Part shown: one piece after another, positions 4,904 to 7,484 of the stretch
Layout: every line of letters starts with the position of its first letter
Position numbering within the stretch: position 1 is the stretch's first letter
Source: Desulfobacterales bacterium HSG17
GTDB lineage: Bacteria > Desulfobacterota > Desulfobacteria > Desulfobacterales > Desulfococcaceae
Direction: 5' to 3'
Assembly (NCBI GenBank): GCA_030377945.1
Contig: JAUCGD010000152.1
Coordinates: 1-7,484 of the forward strand
Length of the DNA stretch: 7,484 bases
Made by a program: the position numbers and the translations under genes
Notes under the pieces: model-generated
The model's database searches: none
What the model was told of the DNA's origin: nothing
What the model saw: only the letters and a program-made list of their open reading frames with translations

Positions 4904-6726
4904 ATGATTTGGTTTAATCTTTGTAAAAATTCAGTTGAGTTAATAAATTCCGTAACAGCAAGATCCGGAAGGATTTCTCCTGAAGACTTGAGAAAAATAA
5001 TTGTGGGCAGACCCACAACACCATATTTTTTTTGTAATCTTTTTATAACAGGGGCATTTGCATCTGTGCTGTCAATTTTTATACAAATAAAATTTTTTGA
5101 GGCATTAATAACTTCAGGATGCGCAAAGGTTTCTTTATCAAGTTTTTTACATGCAGCACACCAGTCTGCTGAAAAATCAATCATTACAGGCATATCTTTA
5201 GTTTTTGCCAGTTCAAGCCCTGTTGTTTCATCTGTATGCCAGCTTATACCTGCCTTGCTTGGCAAAGTATTATTTTTGGAAGATATAATGGAATCCCCCA
5301 AAACAAACCGGGCTGAATATGCAATTCCAAGAGTAAGGCAGACAATAGCAATAGTTTTTATCAATCGGTCATACTTGCCGGATTCAGGTGCCAGTTGTTC
5401 CAGTCCGCCTGAAAACACACTGATTCCAATAAGAAATGTTCCAAAGCACAGAAAAAAAATAGGGTCAGATAAAAGCGGTTTTATATACCAGAGAGACATG
5501 GCAAGCATTAGCAGACCGAATAAATTTTTGAGCCTTACCATCCACATCCCTGATTTTGGTAAAGAAGAGGCTGCCCCTGAAAATGTGCCTATGAGCAAAA
5601 ATAATATGCCCATCCCCAGGGCAAAACTCCACATAATAAAAAAGCCCTGAAGCTTGCTGCCAATAGCAGCAATATATATCAAAAGCCCTACCAGCATAGG
5701 CCCGACACAAGGTCCTACAACTGCACCGGCAGCAGCACCTGTAAGAAAAACCCCAATCCTTCCTTTGCCTGTGTATCTGCTCAATGCTGATGAAAGTTTT
5801 GAAGGCATTTGAATATGAAAAATATCAAACATGCCTATGGCAAGGATTAGAAAAATACCAGCTACAATAATACGAATAGCAGGATGGTCAGTATATGCTC
5901 CGAACAGGCTCCCTGTCCAGGCTGCTGCAACACCAAATCCTGCATAGGTAAGCGACATGCCCAGCACATAAAAAAGGGAAAGCACAAAGCCCTGAAAAAC
6001 ACTGCCTGAATTAGTGGCTCCGATTACACTGACAGTAACAGGAATCATAGGATATACACAAGGAGTCAGGCTGGCCAGAAAACCCCATAAAAATGCAGCA
6101 GCCAGTACCCCGGCAATACCAAATCGTGCGGCAGCTCTCTGGTAAGGATTATCTTCACTGATATTTTTAGACATATCTGCTTTTGCCGGACTTAAATCAT
6201 TTTCAGGGCCAGAAGCAGATACAGGCTCAATAGTGTAATTTAAATTGATGCTCTTTTTTTCAGGAAAAAAACATCTGGTTTCAGAACAGCCCTGAAAACC
6301 TATATTAAGCAAAAAGGAGCCTTTACCAGGTTTGGCTGCCATACCGACTTTTACAGGCAGTTCAAATACAGCGTTGCCTTGATAAAATTTTTCAATTGTA
6401 CCGTCAGGTTCTTTTTTTGTAATACTCAACGGTGCTTTAACAGTTCCAAATTCAAGTCCCAGAACATTTTCAGGAATAACAGCGGCTGAATCTGCATATA
6501 TTTTATATCCAGGATCAATTGAGAAGACCACCCTGACAGTGCCTGTCCTGCCATAGCCGATAATTTCAGGATCTATTAAAGCTTTAACAGAAAATGGATT
6601 AGCAGTTGTTTTTTCAACAGGAGTATCCTGAAACAAAGAATTTGTCTGTGCCTGAACACAATAAGCAGTTCCTGAAAAAATCAGACAAAATAAAAAAATA
6701 TATAAAAGTCTTTTAATAATAAACAC
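4888..6726 (-). CDS. dsbD: DsbD, thiol:disulfide interchange protein
   Basis: DsbD passes electrons from cytoplasmic thioredoxin across the inner membrane to periplasmic thiol proteins. The 612-residue product has all three domains. After a signal peptide (residues 1 to about 26) comes the N-terminal immunoglobulin-like domain, with the redox pair Cys147/Cys152 in QGCSETRCFFP. There are four residues between the cysteines, one fewer than in E. coli. The membrane domain (about 203-475) has some eight hydrophobic segments and the pair Cys223 (TPCVYPMIPV) and Cys340 (GPCVGPMLVG). The C-terminal thioredoxin domain has WCAACK (Cys523/Cys526) and cis-Pro574 in VGLPT. Length and domain order match the family. 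The start is a GTG at 6726, followed at once by the signal peptide; the upstream site CGGAAAAG is modest. The gene lies 22 nt after proC and is followed by a thioredoxin-like gene, a likely redox partner. Confidence 0.96.
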   Translation of the reverse strand: MFIIKRLLYIFLFCLIFSGTAYCVQAQTNSLFQDTPVEKTTANPFSVKALIDPEIIGYGRTGTVRVVFSIDPGYKIYADSAAVIPENVLGLEFGTVKAPLSITKKEPDGTIEKFYQGNAVFELPVKVGMAAKPGKGSFLLNIGFQGCSETRCFFPEKKSINLNYTIEPVSASGPENDLSPAKADMSKNISEDNPYQRAAARFGIAGVLAAAFLWGFLASLTPCVYPMIPVTVSVIGATNSGSVFQGFVLSLFYVLGMSLTYAGFGVAAAWTGSLFGAYTDHPAIRIIVAGIFLILAIGMFDIFHIQMPSKLSSALSRYTGKGRIGVFLTGAAAGAVVGPCVGPMLVGLLIYIAAIGSKLQGFFIMWSFALGMGILFLLIGTFSGAASSLPKSGMWMVRLKNLFGLLMLAMSLWYIKPLLSDPIFFLCFGTFLIGISVFSGGLEQLAPESGKYDRLIKTIAIVCLTLGIAYSARFVLGDSIISSKNNTLPSKAGISWHTDETTGLELAKTKDMPVMIDFSADWCAACKKLDKETFAHPEVINASKNFICIKIDSTDANAPVIKRLQKKYGVVGLPTIIFLKSSGEILPDLAVTEFINSTEFLQRLNQIMQGQV

Positions 6727-6748
6727 AATTCTTTTCCGTTAATAAAGT

Positions 6749-7484
6749 TTACCTGCTCAATTCCTTGCCGCGATTTGCAGCAGCAACGACTGCTTCTATA
6801 ATGTGCTGCTTAACATCATTATTGTCAAGTACATTGACTGCTGCTTCAGTTGTTCCGCCCGGAGAGGTTACTTTTCTGCGAAGCTCCTCAGGAGTTTCAT
6901 TTTTTGCCATCATGAGTTTAACAGCACCGTCAACAGTTGCTATTGAAAACTCTGCTGCATTTTCAGGCTCAAGTCCGGCTTCAATTCCCCCTTTTATCAT
7001 AGCTTCAATCAGGTAAAAAACATATGCAGGACCTGAACCAGATACAGCAGTAACAGCATTCAGCAGTTCTTCTTTAATATTAATTACTTTTCCCATAGAT
7101 TCAAGGATTGTTTCTGCTGTATCTGCATCTTCAGGAGAAGTGTTTTTGTTAAGACTCATTCCTGATATACCTGCAAGAACAAGTGCCGGGGTATTTGGCA
7201 TTACCCTTATTACAGGCAGTTTTTTCCGAGATATATCATCAAGGGGTTTGTAAAGAATATCTTCAATTTTTTTTATGGGAATTCCGGCTGCAATGGAAAT
7301 AATAAGCTTTCTGTCCTGTATTTTATACTCTGTTTTTTCTGTAATTTCAGTAAGCAGCTGCGCCATCTGCTGCGGCTTGACTGCAAGTATAATAATATCA
7401 GAGTTTGAAAATATTTCAAAATTACCCGGTATAACTGAAACTCCATAGGTTTTGTTCATAAAGTCAAGGCGGTCTTTATTTATA
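6749..7484 (-). CDS. proC: Pyrroline-5-carboxylate reductase (5' partial)
   Basis: ProC catalyses the last step of proline synthesis, the NAD(P)H-dependent reduction of 1-pyrroline-5-carboxylate to L-proline in the cytoplasm. The frame is open through the window edge: the codons before the Met at 7459 read INKDRLDF and fit the family, so that Met is internal. The true start, with the Gly-rich nucleotide-binding loop, is off the window; about 25-30 residues are missing compared with the roughly 270-residue family. Visible hallmarks are LAVKPQ (about 7370-7387), RVMPNTP (around 7190-7204), the AVSGSGPAYVF segment (around 7022-7050) and the VTSPGGTTEAAV signature (6848-6870 region) that marks the active and dimer-forming C-terminal domain. 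The dsbD start lies 22 nt downstream, so the two are probably co-transcribed, although no functional link is obvious. Confidence 0.95.
   Translation of the reverse strand, partial: INKDRLDFMNKTYGVSVIPGNFEIFSNSDIIILAVKPQQMAQLLTEITEKTEYKIQDRKLIISIAAGIPIKKIEDILYKPLDDISRKKLPVIRVMPNTPALVLAGISGMSLNKNTSPEDADTAETILESMGKVINIKEELLNAVTAVSGSGPAYVFYLIEAMIKGGIEAGLEPENAAEFSIATVDGAVKLMMAKNETPEELRRKVTSPGGTTEAAVNVLDNNDVKQHIIEAVVAAANRGKELSR

Noticed and set aside
4904..5650. 248-codon open frame on the plus strand opposite dsbD
   Set aside because: It is entirely antisense to a well-conserved dsbD, shows no recognisable domain, and is explained as a mirror frame.

Overview
This is an AT-rich stretch of a Gram-negative (diderm) bacterial chromosome. 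The evidence for a diderm is a phospholipid-trafficking (Mla) operon with an outer-membrane MlaA, plus periplasmic thiol-redox genes. Gene order, protein style and the interspersed palindrome recall Desulfobacterota (Desulfobacterales-like sulfate reducers). That placement is an impression from memory, not a computed result.

Left part, plus strand, 1-2935: a tight operon of mlaF (5' end outside the window), mlaD, mlaC and mlaA. MlaF is the ABC ATPase, MlaD the MCE-domain membrane protein, MlaC the periplasmic lipid carrier and MlaA the outer-membrane lipid channel. The permease gene mlaE is not between mlaF and mlaD and is presumably just upstream, off the window. No mlaB (STAS) gene is seen. 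MlaF carries an extra C-terminal domain of about 150 residues that reads as a degenerate GGDEF domain. The catalytic motif is replaced by GLNKL and the metal-binding Asp is lost, but the RxxD inhibitory-site motif stands at exactly the canonical five-residue spacing. This suggests a lipid-transport ATPase with a built-in nucleotide (perhaps c-di-GMP) sensor, and it is the most interesting item in the window.

Middle, 2936-3900: a 236-nt intergenic region holds a perfect 19-bp inverted repeat of an interspersed-palindrome type. It is followed by a 221-residue metallo-beta-lactamase-fold hydrolase on the plus strand. Six heptamer repeats fill the short gap where this gene meets the minus-strand genes.

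Right part, minus strand, 7484 down to 3901: proC (5' end outside the window), dsbD, a secreted thioredoxin-like protein with a CRYC motif, and an unrecognised small membrane-anchored protein. These lie in one direction with short gaps and are probably co-transcribed. DsbD would carry electrons from the cytoplasm to the periplasm, and the CRYC protein, which closely resembles DsbD's own C-terminal domain, is a plausible partner. A strong imperfect hairpin sits over the dsbD stop codon. ProC (proline synthesis) appears to be a housekeeping gene heading the cluster.
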